DNA from: Pseudomonadota bacterium
Lineage (GTDB): Bacteria > Pseudomonadota > Alphaproteobacteria > JACQOE01
NCBI GenBank assembly: GCA_016202695.1
Contig: JACQOE010000079.1
Span: 1-61,569, forward strand
DNA: 61,569 nucleotides
Direction of reading: 5' to 3'
In this document: in pieces, positions 8,743-19,842 of the stretch
How positions within the stretch are numbered: the first letter of the stretch is position 1
Layout: every line of letters starts with the position of its first letter
Notes under the pieces: model-generated
What the model saw: the letters and a program-made list of their open reading frames with translations, nothing else
Database searches by the model: none
Told to the model about the DNA's origin: nothing
Position numbers and translations under genes: made by a program

Positions 8743-10128
8743 ATGATCGAGGTCGCGGAACTCAAGGGCAGGCGGGTGGCGGTGATGGGCCTGGGGCGCT
8801 CGGGGATGGCGAGCGCGCTCGCGCTTCGCGCCAGCGGCGCCGAGGTGCTGGCCTGGGACGACAAGCCCGCGGCCCGCGACGCGGCCCGCGACGCCGGCCT
8901 CCCCCTCGCCGACCTCGGCAAGGCCGATTTCGCCGGCGTCGCCCTCCTCGTCCTGAGCCCCGGCATCCCCGACCGCCTGCCGGCGCCGCACCCGGTGGCG
9001 GCGCGGGCGAGCGCCGCCGGCTGCGAGATCGTCTGCGACGTCGAGCTCCTCTGCCGTGCCCGCCCCGAGGCGGCCTATTTCGGGGTGACCGGGACCAACG
9101 GCAAGTCGACCACCACCACCCTCATCGGCCACATCCTCAGGCGCGCCGAGCGGCGGGTGGCGGTGGGCGGCAACCTCGGCCCGCCCGCGCTCGGCCTGGA
9201 GCCGCTGGGGCCCGGCGGCACCTACGTGCTCGAGCTCTCGTCCTACCAGCTCGAGCGAAGCCCGACGCTCCGCTGCGACGTGGCCGTGCTCCTCAACCTC
9301 AGCCCCGACCACCTGGAGCGCCACGGCGGCATGGACGGCTACGTGGCGGCGAAGCGGAGGATCTTCCAGCGCCAGCGCGCCTCCGACACCGCCATCGTCG
9401 GGGTCGACGACGGGCTTTCGCGGAGGCTTCGCGACGAGCTCCTCGCGCGCGCCGACCGGCGCGTGGTCGCGGTCTCGGGCACGGGGCGGGTGGCGGGCGG
9501 AATCTACGCCGACGCCGGCAGGCTCTGCGACGAGAGCGAGGGCCGCCGCCGCGAGGCCGTCGCCGTCGCCGAGCTCCCCGCCCTCCCCGGGAGCCACAAC
9601 TGGCAGAACGCGGCCGCCGCCTTCGCCGCCGCGCGGGCCACGGGCGTCGCCCGCGAGACCATCGTCGACGGACTCAGGGCATTCCCCGGCCTCGCCCACC
9701 GCCAGGAGCGGGTGGCCGAGATCGGCGGCGTCGCCTACGTCAACGACAGCAAGGGCACCAACGCCGACGCCACCGCCCGGGCGCTGGCCTGCTACGAGGC
9801 GATCTACTGGATCGCCGGCGGGGTGCCGAAGGAGGGCGGGATCGAGCCCTTGCGCCCCCACTTCCGGCGGCTGCGCCACGCCTATCTGATCGGCCAGTCG
9901 GCGCCCGACTTCGCCCGCACGCTGGGGAGCGAGGTGCCGCACACGCTCGCCGGCGACCTCGCCGCGGCGGTCGGCGCCGCGCACGCCCGCGCCCAGGCCG
10001 AGGGCATCCCCGGCGCGGTGGTGCTGCTCTCGCCGGCGGCGGCCTCGTTCGACCAGTTCGCCAACTTCGAGGCCCGCGGCGACGCCTTCCGCGCCCTCGT
10101 GCGCAGGCTTGCCGAGGGGGGGCGATGA
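8743..10128 (+). CDS. murD: UDP-MurNAc-L-alanine:D-glutamate ligase MurD
   Basis: MurD adds D-glutamate to UDP-MurNAc-L-Ala. The 461-residue protein carries an N-terminal Rossmann-like fold (VAVMGLGRSGMASA), the P-loop GTNGKST (117-123), the central-domain motif LNLSPDHLERH, and the C-terminal-domain VNDSKGTNADA. The ATG at 8743 is preceded by AGGCCGGCGG. It ends in an ATGA overlap with ftsW. Confidence 0.96.
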   Translation: MIEVAELKGRRVAVMGLGRSGMASALALRASGAEVLAWDDKPAARDAARDAGLPLADLGKADFAGVALLVLSPGIPDRLPAPHPVAARASAAGCEIVCDVELLCRARPEAAYFGVTGTNGKSTTTTLIGHILRRAERRVAVGGNLGPPALGLEPLGPGGTYVLELSSYQLERSPTLRCDVAVLLNLSPDHLERHGGMDGYVAAKRRIFQRQRASDTAIVGVDDGLSRRLRDELLARADRRVVAVSGTGRVAGGIYADAGRLCDESEGRRREAVAVAELPALPGSHNWQNAAAAFAAARATGVARETIVDGLRAFPGLAHRQERVAEIGGVAYVNDSKGTNADATARALACYEAIYWIAGGVPKEGGIEPLRPHFRRLRHAYLIGQSAPDFARTLGSEVPHTLAGDLAAAVGAAHARAQAEGIPGAVVLLSPAAASFDQFANFEARGDAFRALVRRLAEGGR

Positions 10129-11249
10129 GCGGCCTCTCGCGCGCCGATACCAGCCTTTTCGGCCGCTGGTGGTGGACGGTGGACCGCTGGTCGCTCGCCG
10201 CGCTGGGCACGCTCGTCGTCACCGGCGCGATCCTGACCCTGGCCGCCAGCCCCGCGGTCGCCGAGCGGATCGGGCTGGAGAGCTTCCACTTCGCCCGCCG
10301 CCAGTTCGCGTACCTGGTGCTCGCCGCGGCGCTCCTGGTCGCGGTCTCGCTCCTGGAGGCGCGCGAGGTTCGCCGCCTCGGCGTGGTCGTGTTCGCGGTG
10401 GCGTTGGTCCTCACCGTCGCCACCCTCGCCGCCGGCCACGAGATCAAGGGCGCCCAGCGCTGGCTCTCGCTCGGCGGCGTCTCGCTCCAGCCGAGCGAGT
10501 TCCTCAAGCCCGCCTTCGCGGTCGTCGCCGCCTGGATGTTCGCCGAGCAGCACCGCGGCGCCGGCATCCCCGGCAACGCCGTCGCCACCGCGCTCTATCT
10601 CGCCGTGGCCGGGCTCCTGTTCCTGCAGCCGGACATCGGCATGGCGCTGGTGGTGACCGCGGTGTGGCTGGCGCAGTTCTTCCTCGCCGGCCTCAGGCTG
10701 GTGTGGGTGGGGGTCGCCGGCGCGCTCTCGCTGGCCGGGGTCGTCGCCGCCTATTTCGTGTTCCCGCACGTCGCCAACCGCATCGACCGCTTCCTCGACC
10801 CCGCCTCGGGCGACTCCTATCAGATCACGGTCGCGTTGCAGTCCTTCGCCAGCGGCGGCTGGATCGGCCGCGGCCCGGGCGAGGGCCGGGTGAAGACCCT
10901 GCTCCCCGACGCCCACTCCGACTTCGTCTTCGCGGTCGCCGGCGAGGAGTTTGGCCTCGTCGCCTGCCTCGCCATCCTCGCCCTGTTCGCCTTCGTGGTG
11001 CTGCGCGGGTTCGCCCGCCTGCTCGCCGAGGAGAACCTGTTCGTGCTCCTCGCCGGCGCCGGCCTCCTCACCCAGTTCGGCCTGCAGGCGGTGGTGAACA
11101 TGGCCTCCACGCTCCGCCTCATGCCGACCAAGGGCATGACTCTGCCCTTCGTCTCCTACGGCGGCTCGTCGGTGCTGGCGCTGGCGCTCGGCATGGGCAT
11201 GGTGCTGGCGCTCACCCGCCGGCGCGCGGGCGGCGGGGGCCGGCTGTGA
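10125..11249 (+). CDS. ftsW: Septal peptidoglycan polymerase FtsW
   Basis: FtsW is the SEDS-family glycosyltransferase that polymerises lipid II at the septum, acting with FtsI. The 374-residue protein is predicted to have ten membrane segments and shows SEDS signatures: KGAQRWLSLGGVSLQPSEF, then DSYQITVAL and a C-terminal PTKGMTLPFVSYGGSS. Length is normal. Both ends overlap neighbouring genes by four bases. Confidence 0.96.
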   Translation: MSGLSRADTSLFGRWWWTVDRWSLAALGTLVVTGAILTLAASPAVAERIGLESFHFARRQFAYLVLAAALLVAVSLLEAREVRRLGVVVFAVALVLTVATLAAGHEIKGAQRWLSLGGVSLQPSEFLKPAFAVVAAWMFAEQHRGAGIPGNAVATALYLAVAGLLFLQPDIGMALVVTAVWLAQFFLAGLRLVWVGVAGALSLAGVVAAYFVFPHVANRIDRFLDPASGDSYQITVALQSFASGGWIGRGPGEGRVKTLLPDAHSDFVFAVAGEEFGLVACLAILALFAFVVLRGFARLLAEENLFVLLAGAGLLTQFGLQAVVNMASTLRLMPTKGMTLPFVSYGGSSVLALALGMGMVLALTRRRAGGGGRL

Positions 11250-12430
11250 CCGCGGCCGCCGAGACGGGCATGGGCGCGCCGCTGGTGGTGCTGGCCGCCG
11301 GCGGCACCGGCGGCCACCTGTTCCCGGCCACGGCGCTGGCCCTGGCGCTGAAGGCGCGCGGGCTTGACGTCGCCCTGTTGACCGACCGACGGAGCGCGGC
11401 CTTCGCCGCCGGCCTCGACGGCATCCCCACCCACGTGGTGCGGGGCGCCGGCATCGCCGGCAAGGGCCTCCTCGGGCGCGCCCTCGGCGCGGTCGAGATC
11501 GCGCTCGGCATCCTCCAGTGCCGCGCCCTTCTCAGGCGCCTGAAGCCGACGGTGGTGGTCGGCTTCGGCGGCTACCCCTCGGTCGCGCCGCTGATCGCGG
11601 CCGGCCGGCTGGGCATCCGCACCGTGCTCCACGAGCAGAACGCGGTGCTGGGGCGCGCCAACCGGCTCCTCGCCCCGCGCGTCACCGCCATCGCCACCTC
11701 CTTCGCCGCGACCGGCGGGCTTCGCCCCGAGGACGCCGCCAAGGCGACCGAGACCGGCAACCCGGTGCGCCCGGCGATCGCCGCCGCCCACGGCCGGGCG
11801 CGCCCGCCGTTCGCCCCCGACGGGCCGTTCAGCCTGCTCGTGCTCGGCGGAAGCCAGGGGGCGCGGGTGTTCAGCGACGTGGTGCCCGCGGCCGTCGCGC
11901 TCCTCCCCGAGGGGCCGCGCCGGCGGCTCCGCGTCGCCCAGCAGTGCCGCCCCGAGGACCTCGAACGCGCGCGCGCGGCCTATGCCGCCTGCGGGGTGGC
12001 GGCCGAGCTCGCCACCTTCTTCGCCGACGTCCCCGAGCGGCTCGCCGGCGCCCATCTCCTGGTCTGCCGCGCCGGGGCGGGGACGGTGGCCGAGATCGGC
12101 GCGGTCGGATGCCCGGCCATCCTCGTCCCCTTTCCCCACGCCATCGACGACCACCAGACCGCCAACGCCCGCGCCGCGGACGAGAAGGGCGGGGCCTGGC
12201 TGATGCCCGAGTCCGCGTTCACGCCCAAGGCGCTGGCGGCGCGGCTGGAGGCGTTCCTCGCCCTGCCGGCGACGCTGGAGAAGGCGGCCGCCTGCGCCCG
12301 CGCCACGGCCCGCACCGACGCCGCCGAGCGGCTGGCCGACCTCGTCGTCGCCCTGGTTTCCGCCCCCACCGGCGGCGGCGCGACGGCCAAGGGCGGCGAG
12401 CGGCGCGGCCCCTTCCGCGAGGCGGCGTGA
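11246..12430 (+). CDS. murG: Lipid II synthase MurG
   Basis: MurG transfers GlcNAc from UDP-GlcNAc to lipid I on the cytoplasmic face of the membrane. The 394-residue protein has the N-terminal glycine loop [12 protein letters not shown], the conserved VVGFGGYPS and [12 protein letters not shown], and the UDP-binding [12 protein letters not shown] followed by [14 protein letters not shown]. It is somewhat longer than the usual 355-370 residues, owing to a GC-rich C-terminal tail. The GTG start overlaps the ftsW stop. Confidence 0.96.
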   Translation: MTAAAETGMGAPLVVLAAGGTGGHLFPATALALALKARGLDVALLTDRRSAAFAAGLDGIPTHVVRGAGIAGKGLLGRALGAVEIALGILQCRALLRRLKPTVVVGFGGYPSVAPLIAAGRLGIRTVLHEQNAVLGRANRLLAPRVTAIATSFAATGGLRPEDAAKATETGNPVRPAIAAAHGRARPPFAPDGPFSLLVLGGSQGARVFSDVVPAAVALLPEGPRRRLRVAQQCRPEDLERARAAYAACGVAAELATFFADVPERLAGAHLLVCRAGAGTVAEIGAVGCPAILVPFPHAIDDHQTANARAADEKGGAWLMPESAFTPKALAARLEAFLALPATLEKAAACARATARTDAAERLADLVVALVSAPTGGGATAKGGERRGPFREAA

Positions 12431-13872
12431 TGCGGCACCTCCCCCTCTCGATCGGCACCATCCACTTCGTCGGCGTCGGCGGCATCGGCATGAGCGGCAT
12501 CGCCGAGGTCATGCACAACCTCGGCTACTCGGTGCAGGGCTCGGACCTGGTCGAGAACGCCAACGTCAGGCGGCTCCGCGCGCTGGGCGTGCCGGTGCGC
12601 ATCGGCCACGCCGCCGAGAACCTGGGCGAGGCCACGGTCGTGGTCGTCTCCTCCGCGGTCCGGCGCGACAACCCCGAGGTCGCCACCGCCCGCGAGCGGC
12701 TGATCCCGGTGGTCCGCCGCGCCGAGATGCTGGGCGAGCTGATGCGCCTCAAGTGGTCGATCGCCATCGGCGGCACCCACGGCAAGACCACCACCACCTC
12801 GCTCATCGCCGCGGTGCTCGACGCCGCCGGGATGGACCCGACGGTGATCAACGGCGGCATCATCAACGCCTACGGCACCAACGCCCGCCTCGGCGCCGGC
12901 GAGTGGATGGTGGTGGAGGCGGACGAGTCCGACGGCACCTTCGTCAAGCTCCCCGCCACCATCGCCGTGGTCACCAACATGGACGCCGAGCACCTCGACT
13001 TCTACGGCACGGTCGAGGCGATGCGGGCGGCCTATCTCGCCTTCGTCTCCAACATCCCCTTCTACGGCTTCGCCGTGCTCTGCGTCGACCACCCGGCGGT
13101 GCAGGAGATGATCCCCCATCTCTCCGACCGCAAGGTGATCACCTACGGCCTCAGCCACCAGGCCGACGTCCGCGCGGAAAAGGTCGAGGTGGGGGCGGCG
13201 GGGGCGAGCTTCGACGCCCTGATCGCCGACCGCGCCCGCGGCGGCGAATGGACGCTCGCCGGGCTCAAGCTGCCGATGGTCGGCCAGCACAACGTCCAGA
13301 ACGCGCTCGCCGCCGTCGCCGCCGCGCACGAGATGGGCCTCTCCGAGGAGGTGGTGCGCAAGGCCCTCTCCGGCTTCAAGGGGGTGAAGCGCCGCTTCAC
13401 CCGCACCGGCGAGGCCGACGGCATCTCCGTGATCGACGACTACGGCCATCACCCGGTGGAGGTGGCCGCGGTCCTGCGCGCCGCCCGCGCCGCCGCCCGC
13501 GGACGCGTGATCGCGGTGGTCCAGCCGCACCGCTATTCCCGCCTCAACAACCTCTTCGCCGAGTTCTGCGCCTGCTTCAACGACGCCGACACGGTGATCG
13601 TCGCCGACATCTACCCGGCCGGCGAGAGCCCGATTCCGGGGGTGACGCGCGAGGCCCTGGTCGAGGGCATCCGCGAGCGCGGCCACCGCCGCGTGCTGCC
13701 GCTGGCGCGGCGCGAGGACCTGGCGGCGACGGTCGACGGCGTCGCCAAGCCGGGCGACCTCGTGGTCTGCCTCGGCGCCGGCTCGATCACCCAGTGGGCG
13801 AACGAGCTGCCGGCGGAACTGGCCCGGCTCCGGGGCGCCCCGGGCCGGACGCGGAAGGGGGCCGGAGGATGA
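12430..13872 (+). CDS. murC: UDP-MurNAc:L-alanine ligase MurC
   Basis: MurC adds L-alanine, the first residue of the stem peptide, to UDP-MurNAc. The 480-residue product shows the N-terminal [13 protein letters not shown], the P-loop GTHGKT (115-120), the EADESDGTF motif, and [11 protein letters not shown] in the C-terminal domain. The ATG shares one base with the murG stop (TGATG), an arrangement that favours re-initiation by the same ribosome. Confidence 0.97.
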   Translation: MRHLPLSIGTIHFVGVGGIGMSGIAEVMHNLGYSVQGSDLVENANVRRLRALGVPVRIGHAAENLGEATVVVVSSAVRRDNPEVATARERLIPVVRRAEMLGELMRLKWSIAIGGTHGKTTTTSLIAAVLDAAGMDPTVINGGIINAYGTNARLGAGEWMVVEADESDGTFVKLPATIAVVTNMDAEHLDFYGTVEAMRAAYLAFVSNIPFYGFAVLCVDHPAVQEMIPHLSDRKVITYGLSHQADVRAEKVEVGAAGASFDALIADRARGGEWTLAGLKLPMVGQHNVQNALAAVAAAHEMGLSEEVVRKALSGFKGVKRRFTRTGEADGISVIDDYGHHPVEVAAVLRAARAAARGRVIAVVQPHRYSRLNNLFAEFCACFNDADTVIVADIYPAGESPIPGVTREALVEGIRERGHRRVLPLARREDLAATVDGVAKPGDLVVCLGAGSITQWANELPAELARLRGAPGRTRKGAGG

Positions 13873-14840
13873 TGCCCGCGGCGCGGAAGAACGAGCGCCT
13901 GATCGACCGGCTGCCGCCGGTGCGCGGGCGGCTGGCCGAGAACGCCGCGCTTGCCCCCGTCACCTGGTTCCGGGCGGGCGGCCCGGCGGAGGTCCTGTTC
14001 CGCCCCGCCGACGCCGAGGATCTCGCCCGCTTCCTCGCGGGGAAGCCGGCGGAGGTGCCGGTGACGGCGCTCGGGGTGGGCTCCAACCTCCTGGTCCGCG
14101 ACGGCGGGGTGCCGGGGGTGGTGATCCGGCTGGGGCGCGCCTTCGCCCGCGTCGCCCGCGTCGGCGCCCCCGAGGCGGCGACGCTGGAGGCCGGGGCCGG
14201 CGCGCTCGACCTCAACGTCGCCCTGGCGGCGCTGGCCGAGGGGATCGGCGGGCTCGAGTTCCTCTCCGGGGTGCCCGGCACCATCGGCGGCGCGCTGCGC
14301 ATGAACGCCGGCGCCTACGGCCGCGAGATGAAGGACGTGGTGATCGAGGCCGAGGCGCTCGATCGGCGGGGAAACCGCGAGCGCCTCACGCTCGCCGCGC
14401 TCGGCTTCTCCTACCGCCATTCGGCGGTGCCCGAGGACCGCATCTTCCTCTCCGCCCGGCTCCGGGGCTCGCCCGCCGCGCCGGCCGAGATCGAGGCCCG
14501 GATGGCGGAGATCAAGGCCGCCCGCGAGGCGACCCAGCCGCTGCGCACCCGCACCGGCGGCAGCACCTTCACCAACCCGCCCGGGGCCAGAGCCTGGGAG
14601 CTGATCGAGAAGGCCGGCTGCCGGGGCCTGCGGCGCGGGGGGGCGATGGTCTCGGAGAAGCACTGCAACTTCCTGATCAACACCGGGGCGGCGAGCGCGG
14701 CCGACATCGAGGCCCTTGGCGAGGAGGTGCGCCGGCGGGTGTTCGCCGCCACCGGCGTGGTTCTCGAGTGGGAGATCCGCCGGATCGGCGTGCCGGCCTC
14801 GGGCCTCGCCCCGGCGGCGACCGGCGAGGAGGGACGGTGA
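13869..14840 (+). CDS. murB: UDP-N-acetylenolpyruvoylglucosamine reductase MurB
   Basis: MurB is a flavoprotein that reduces UDP-GlcNAc-enolpyruvate to UDP-MurNAc with NADPH. The 323-residue protein has the FAD-binding segments [11 protein letters not shown] and [13 protein letters not shown], the [21 protein letters not shown] core, FSYRHS with the active-site arginine/tyrosine region, and GSTFTNP near the end. It has the short (type I/II border) length common in alphaproteobacteria. Overlaps murC and ddl by four bases each. Confidence 0.96.
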   Translation: MMPAARKNERLIDRLPPVRGRLAENAALAPVTWFRAGGPAEVLFRPADAEDLARFLAGKPAEVPVTALGVGSNLLVRDGGVPGVVIRLGRAFARVARVGAPEAATLEAGAGALDLNVALAALAEGIGGLEFLSGVPGTIGGALRMNAGAYGREMKDVVIEAEALDRRGNRERLTLAALGFSYRHSAVPEDRIFLSARLRGSPAAPAEIEARMAEIKAAREATQPLRTRTGGSTFTNPPGARAWELIEKAGCRGLRRGGAMVSEKHCNFLINTGAASAADIEALGEEVRRRVFAATGVVLEWEIRRIGVPASGLAPAATGEEGR

Positions 14841-15760
14841 GGAGGCGGGTGGTCGTGCTGATGGGCGGATTCTCGGCCGAGCGGGAGGTCTCGCTGGTGA
14901 GCGGGGCCGAGGTCGCCGACGCCCTCGATCGCGCCGGTTACGAGGCCGCGCGGGTCGACGTGACCCGCGACCTCGGCGCGCTCCTCGCCGCCCTCGCGCC
15001 CAGGCCCGACGCCGTGTTCAACGCCCTGCACGGGCGCTTCGGCGAGGACGGCTGCATGCAGGGCGTGCTCGAGATGCTGGCCGTCCCCTACACCCACTCG
15101 GGCGTGCTCGCCTCGGCGCTGGCCATGGACAAGCCGGCGGCGAAGCGGCTCTTCCGCGACGCCGGCATCCCGGTGGCCGAGCACAAGGTGGTCACCCGCC
15201 GCGAGGCGGCGGCCGGCGACGTGATGGCGCGGCCCTACGTGGTGAAGCCGCTCAACGAGGGCTCGAGCGTCGGCGTGCGCATCGTGCGCGCCGGCGACAA
15301 CGCCCCCGCCCTCGACGCCGCCGCGGCCGAGGAGGCGGACGCGCCGGTGATGGTCGAGGAGTTCATCCCCGGCCGCGAGCTCACGGTGGCGGTGATGGGC
15401 GACCGCCCGCTCGCGGTCACCGAGATCCGCACCGGCCGCGGCTTCTACGACTACCGGGCGAAGTACGAGCCCGGCGGCTCGCAACATCTCTTGCCGGCGC
15501 CGCTCCCGGCCGCGGTGTACGCCGCGGCGCTCGACCTCGGGCTCGGCGCGCACCGGACGCTCGGCTGCCGGGGCGTGACCCGCACCGACCTCCGCTACGA
15601 CGACACGCGAGGCGCGCCCGGGCGCCTGGTCGTGCTCGAGGTCAACACCCAACCCGGCATGACCCCGACCTCGCTGGTTCCCGAGCAGGCGGCCCATGCC
15701 GGGATCGACTTCGCCCGGCTCTGCGCCTGGATGGTGGAGGAGGCGCGATGCGACGGGTGA
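14837..15760 (+). CDS. ddl: D-alanine:D-alanine ligase
   Basis: Ddl makes the D-Ala-D-Ala dipeptide used by MurF. The 307-residue ATP-grasp enzyme starts [16 protein letters not shown], contains [12 protein letters not shown], the ATP-binding [13 protein letters not shown], and the metal-binding end [16 protein letters not shown] chose the GTG at 14837 that overlaps the murB stop rather than an in-frame ATG at 14768 inside murB. The 3' end overlaps ftsQ by 13 bp. Confidence 0.95.
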   Translation: MRRRVVVLMGGFSAEREVSLVSGAEVADALDRAGYEAARVDVTRDLGALLAALAPRPDAVFNALHGRFGEDGCMQGVLEMLAVPYTHSGVLASALAMDKPAAKRLFRDAGIPVAEHKVVTRREAAAGDVMARPYVVKPLNEGSSVGVRIVRAGDNAPALDAAAAEEADAPVMVEEFIPGRELTVAVMGDRPLAVTEIRTGRGFYDYRAKYEPGGSQHLLPAPLPAAVYAAALDLGLGAHRTLGCRGVTRTDLRYDDTRGAPGRLVVLEVNTQPGMTPTSLVPEQAAHAGIDFARLCAWMVEEARCDG

Positions 15761-16578
15761 TCCTCGCCCCCCTGCCCGAGCTCGGCGCCATCCGCCCGGC
15801 GGAGGCGCGCGTCCTCTGGCGCCGCGCCCGGCGCGGCGCCGAGCTGACCCTGCTCGCCGCCCTCATCGCCCTGCCGACGGCGGCGTTCGAGAGCGGCCTC
15901 CTCGCGCGCGCCGGCGGCGAGGCGTGGCGGACCGCGCTCGCGCTCGGCGCCGAGTCCGGGCTCAAGGTGAGCGAGATCGTGATCGAGGGCCGCGAGCGCA
16001 TGCCGCTGACTGAGCTTGCCGGCGCGCTCGGGGTGGGCTGGGGCGAGTCCATCCTCGCCTTCGACCCGCGCGCGGCGCGCGAGCGGATCGAGGCCCTCTC
16101 CTGGGTGCGCGAGGCCGAGGTGTCACGGTGGTTTCCGGGGACCGTGCGCCTGCGCATCGTCGAGCGCGTGCCCTTCGCCCTCTGGCAGCATCAGGGGCGC
16201 TTCGCCGTGATCGACCGCGAAGGCGCCGTGATCCTGGACGACGCCGGCGGGCCGGGCGCGCTCGCCCCCTATGCCGGGCTTCCGCTGGTGGTCGGCGAGG
16301 GGGCGGCGACGGCCGCCGCCGACGCCCTCGCGCTGGTCGCCGCCTTCCCCTCGCTGGCGCCGCGGGTGAGCGCGATGGTGCGGGTGGGGGACCGGCGCTG
16401 GAACCTCCGCTTCGACACCGGGGTCGACGTGCTCCTGCCCGAGGAGGACGCGCGCGGGGCGCTCGCCCGGCTCGCCGGCCTCGAGGCGCGCCACGGGCTT
16501 CTCGAGCGCCGGATCGACCGGGTGGACATGCGCCTTCCCGACCGCCTGGTCGTGCACGCCACGCCGGCCGAGACCTGA
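15748..16578 (+). CDS. ftsQ: Cell division protein FtsQ
   Basis: FtsQ is a bitopic divisome scaffold that binds FtsL and FtsB. The 276-residue product has a cytoplasmic N-terminus, one membrane segment (about residues 33-52), a POTRA domain (about 70-140: [20 protein letters not shown]) and the FtsQ domain with [22 protein letters not shown]. The ATG at 15748 lies in a GGAGGAGGCGCG context within the end of ddl. Forty bases separate it from ftsA. Confidence 0.94.
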   Translation: MRRVILAPLPELGAIRPAEARVLWRRARRGAELTLLAALIALPTAAFESGLLARAGGEAWRTALALGAESGLKVSEIVIEGRERMPLTELAGALGVGWGESILAFDPRAARERIEALSWVREAEVSRWFPGTVRLRIVERVPFALWQHQGRFAVIDREGAVILDDAGGPGALAPYAGLPLVVGEGAATAAADALALVAAFPSLAPRVSAMVRVGDRRWNLRFDTGVDVLLPEEDARGALARLAGLEARHGLLERRIDRVDMRLPDRLVVHATPAET

Positions 16579-16618
16579 TCGGGCGCACGGGACAGGGACG
16601 GGAGCCGAGGGACGCGCG

Positions 16619-17899
16619 ATGTTCAACGGACGCAAGGCGAAACCAGCCCCGGGCAAGGGCCGCAGGCGCGTCGGCCGGATCGCGGCGCTCGACGTCGGCT
16701 CGACCAAGGTCTGCTGCTTCATCGCCGAGGCGGCGACCGCGGGCGCGATCAAGGTGGGCGGGATCGGCCACCAGCGCGCCAAGGGCGTGCGCCACGGCAC
16801 CATCGTCAACCTCGACGAGGCCGAGGCCACGATCCGCACCGCCGTGGCGGCGGCCGAGAAGATGGTCGACGCGCCCATCGACGAGGTCTACGTCAACCTC
16901 TCCGCCGGCCAGCCCGAATCGCACACGCTCGCGGTCGAGGTCTCGATCGCCGGTCACGAGATCGCCGACCCCGACCTGAGGCGCATCCTCGACCAGGGCC
17001 GGGCCCAGTTCGAGACCGAGGGGCGGGCGATGGTGCACTCCTTCCCCCTCGGCTTCGCCATCGACGGCGCCAACGGCATCCGCGACCCGCGCGGCATGTC
17101 GGGGGCGCGGCTGGGGGTCGACATCCACGTCGTCACGGCGACCTCGAGCGCGATCCGGAACCTCTCGACCTGCGTCGCGCGCTGCCACCTGGGGGTGGCC
17201 GCGCACGTGCTCTCCTCGGTCGCCTCGGGACTCGCCTCCCTGGTCGAGGACGAGATGGCGCTCGGCGCGACGGTGATCGACATGGGCGGCGGCACCACCT
17301 CGATCGCCGTCTTCCTCGACGGCTACGTGGTGCACACCGACTGCCTGACGGTGGGCGGCATGCACGTGACCAAGGACATCGCCCGCGGCCTCTCGACCAC
17401 GCTCGCCCATGCCGAGCGGATGAAGACCCTCTACGGCGCGACCATGGCCTCGCCCAGCGACGACCACGAGATCGTGGCGGTGCCGCTGGTCGGCGAGGAG
17501 GAGGAGCACAACGTGACCCAGGTACCGCGCTCGATGCTGGTCGGGATCATCCGCCCGCGCCTCGAGGAGACCTTCGAGATGGTCCGCGCCCGGCTGGCGG
17601 ACTCGGGCATGTCGCGGGCCGCCGGCCGGCGGGTGGTGCTGACCGGCGGCGCCAGTCAGTTGCAGGGCGTGCGCGAGCTCGCCGCCCTGATCCTCGACAA
17701 GCAGGTGCGCGTCGGTCGTCCGCTGCGCACCGCCGGCCTCGCCGAAGCCACCGCCGGGCCGGCCTTCGCCACCTGCGCCGGGCTGCTCGCCTACGCCGCC
17801 GCCTCCGACCTCGAGGCGCGCGACTTCGCCCGTCCGCTCCAAACCCCGGCCGCCGGCTGCCTCGGCCGCGTCGGCCAATGGCTGAGGGAGAACTTCTGA
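16619..17899 (+). CDS. ftsA: Cell division protein FtsA
   Basis: FtsA is the actin-like ATPase that anchors FtsZ filaments to the inner membrane. The 426-residue protein shows the phosphate-1 motif [14 protein letters not shown], the second phosphate loop [14 protein letters not shown], and the adenosine motif [13 protein letters not shown]. The C-terminus ends in an amphipathic stretch ([10 protein letters not shown]) matching the membrane-targeting helix of the family. It is followed by 142 bp without a gene before ftsZ. Confidence 0.96.
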   Translation: MFNGRKAKPAPGKGRRRVGRIAALDVGSTKVCCFIAEAATAGAIKVGGIGHQRAKGVRHGTIVNLDEAEATIRTAVAAAEKMVDAPIDEVYVNLSAGQPESHTLAVEVSIAGHEIADPDLRRILDQGRAQFETEGRAMVHSFPLGFAIDGANGIRDPRGMSGARLGVDIHVVTATSSAIRNLSTCVARCHLGVAAHVLSSVASGLASLVEDEMALGATVIDMGGGTTSIAVFLDGYVVHTDCLTVGGMHVTKDIARGLSTTLAHAERMKTLYGATMASPSDDHEIVAVPLVGEEEEHNVTQVPRSMLVGIIRPRLEETFEMVRARLADSGMSRAAGRRVVLTGGASQLQGVRELAALILDKQVRVGRPLRTAGLAEATAGPAFATCAGLLAYAAASDLEARDFARPLQTPAAGCLGRVGQWLRENF

Positions 17900-18041
17900 T
17901 GGCGCAACCCGACCGACCGGCGGCAGGCCCCGCCCCGCTCGCCACACTGCCGCGGCGCGCGCCGCCCCGGGTCAGACCCCCGGGCGGCGCCCCGCGGCCG
18001 CACCCCCAACCCCGAACCCCCGCTTCACCGAGGAGGCCCAA

Positions 18042-19700
18042 ATGACCATCAACCTCTCCGTTCCCCTGTCCGCGCCGCAGGAGCTGCGGCCCCGCATCAC
18101 CGTGATCGGGGTAGGAGGCGCCGGCGGCAACGCCGTCAACAACATGATCGACTCGCACCTCGAGGGGGTCGAGTTCGTGGTCGCCAACACCGACGCCCAG
18201 GCGCTGATCCAGTCGCGCGCCGAGCGCCGCATCCAGATGGGGGTCTCCATCACCCACGGGCTGGGGGCGGGCTCGCGTCCCGAGGTCGGCCGCGCCGCCG
18301 CCGAGGAGGTGCTGGAAGAGATCGCCCAGCACATCCAGGCCAGCCACATGGTCTTCATCACCGCCGGCATGGGCGGAGGCACGGGCACCGGGGCGGCGCC
18401 GGTGATCGCGCAGCTCGCCCGCGAGCACGGGGTGCTCACCGTCGGCGTCATCACCAAGCCGTTCCAGTTCGAGGGCGCCCATCGCATGCGGGTGGCCGAG
18501 GCGGGGATCCGGGAGCTGCAGCAGTACGTCGATACGCTGATCATCATCCCCAACCAGAACCTGTTCCGGGTGGCCAACGAGAAGACCACCTTCGCCGACG
18601 CCTTCAAGATGGCCGACGACGTGCTCTACATGGGCGTGCGCGGGGTGACCGACCTGATGGTCATGCCCGGCCTCGTCAACCTCGACTTCGCCGACATCCG
18701 CTCGGTGATGAGCGAGATGGGCAAGGCGATGATGGGCACCGGCGAGGCCGAGGGCGAGAGCCGGGCCAAGTCCGCGGCCGAGGCGGCGATCTCCAACCCG
18801 CTCCTGGAGGACACCTCGATGAAGGGGGCGCGGGGGGTGCTGATCAACGTCTGCGGCGGCCCCGACATGACCCTGTTCGAGGTCGACGAGGCGGCCAACC
18901 GCATCCGCGAGGAGGTCGACGCCGAGGCCAACATCATCTTCGGCTCCTCGATCGACGACTCGATGCAGGGGCGGATGCGGGTCTCGGTGGTCGCCACCGG
19001 CATCGAGGCCGAGGCCCAGGCGGCGCCCAGGCCGCGGCTGGTGAGCGTGGTCTCGCCCGAGAGCCTCCCCGAGATCGAGGAGGACGAGCAGGGCGAGGAG
19101 GCGAAGATCGGCGTGCCCTGCTACAGCGCCGCCGAGTACGCGGCCATCGCCGGTTCGGGCCGCGCCGGGCCGGCGCGCCCGGCGGCGCTCGGCACCCTTC
19201 CGTCGCCCGCCTTCGCCAAGGCTCCGGCGGGCCAGCCCGCCGCCCCGGTCCGCCCGGCCGCCGTGCCGGCCGAGGCGGCGAAGCCGGCGGTGGAGCCGGA
19301 GGCCGCGGCCACCGAGGCGGCGCCCAGGCCGCGCGAGGCCTTCATCCCGCCGCGCCCGCAGGAGCCGGCCGGCCGCACCGAGCCGGCCGCGCCCGAACCC
19401 TTCGCCGCGGCGGCGATGGTCAACGGCGCCGCCGAGCCGGCGCGGCCCCGCGAGAAGCCGCGCATGCCCTCGCTGTTCGAGCGGGTGACCGGGGCGGGGC
19501 GCGCGCGCGCGCAGGCCGAGGCGGCCAAGCTCGAGCCGCGGATCGCCACCCTCGCCGAGCCTCCCGCCCGCGCCGCCGCCGACAAGCCGGCCCAGGGCAA
19601 GCTGGGCGAGGGCGATCCCGGGGCGCGGGCCGTCCAGCGCCACGAGGAGGAGGAGGACGTGCTCGACATTCCGGCCTTCCTCCGCCGACAGGCGAACTGA
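18042..19700 (+). CDS. ftsZ: Cell division GTPase FtsZ
   Basis: FtsZ is the tubulin-like GTPase that forms the division ring. The 552-residue protein has the glycine-rich [13 protein letters not shown], the tubulin signature GGGTGTG (111-117), and the NxDxxD-type synergy-loop region [11 protein letters not shown]. The globular part ends near residue 320 and is followed by an unusually long Ala/Pro linker. The C-terminal peptide [11 protein letters not shown] that binds FtsA is intact. The linker contains a palindromic repeat (19204-19242) read as [10 protein letters not shown], also found in lpxC and uvrD. A GAGGAGG site precedes the ATG. Confidence 0.97.
   Translation: MTINLSVPLSAPQELRPRITVIGVGGAGGNAVNNMIDSHLEGVEFVVANTDAQALIQSRAERRIQMGVSITHGLGAGSRPEVGRAAAEEVLEEIAQHIQASHMVFITAGMGGGTGTGAAPVIAQLAREHGVLTVGVITKPFQFEGAHRMRVAEAGIRELQQYVDTLIIIPNQNLFRVANEKTTFADAFKMADDVLYMGVRGVTDLMVMPGLVNLDFADIRSVMSEMGKAMMGTGEAEGESRAKSAAEAAISNPLLEDTSMKGARGVLINVCGGPDMTLFEVDEAANRIREEVDAEANIIFGSSIDDSMQGRMRVSVVATGIEAEAQAAPRPRLVSVVSPESLPEIEEDEQGEEAKIGVPCYSAAEYAAIAGSGRAGPARPAALGTLPSPAFAKAPAGQPAAPVRPAAVPAEAAKPAVEPEAAATEAAPRPREAFIPPRPQEPAGRTEPAAPEPFAAAAMVNGAAEPARPREKPRMPSLFERVTGAGRARAQAEAAKLEPRIATLAEPPARAAADKPAQGKLGEGDPGARAVQRHEEEEDVLDIPAFLRRQAN
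19204..19242 (+). repeat. Palindromic coding repeat, copy in the ftsZ linker
   Basis: CGCCCGCCTTCGCCAAGGCT followed by CCGGCGGGC and GCCCGCCG. The arms GCCCGCC and GGCGGGC can pair. The same sequence occurs in reverse orientation at the 3' end of lpxC (20801-20839), with about three differences over 39 bases. It is translated as part of the disordered linker of FtsZ. Confidence 0.7.
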
Positions 19701-19750
19701 GGCGCGGCGCGGCGCGCGGGCGAAACATTCTGCAACAAACAGTGAATTGT

Positions 19751-19787
19751 GGCCCCCGGGGGACTTTGCTAAACGTCCCCTGGGGCC
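19751..19787. terminator. Hairpin between ftsZ and lpxC, possible terminator or attenuator
   Basis: GGCCCCCGGGGGAC (19751-19764) and GTCCCCTGGGGCC (19775-19787) pair around a 10-nt loop with one mismatch and one bulge. There is no downstream T-run, so intrinsic termination is uncertain. It lies 50 bp after ftsZ and 55 bp before the chosen lpxC start, so it may separate the dcw transcript from lpxC. Confidence 0.45.
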
Positions 19788-19842
19788 CGCCGCGCGCGGA
19801 TTTCTCCGCCCCCAACATGGGGATCGAGTTCGAGGCAAAGGG

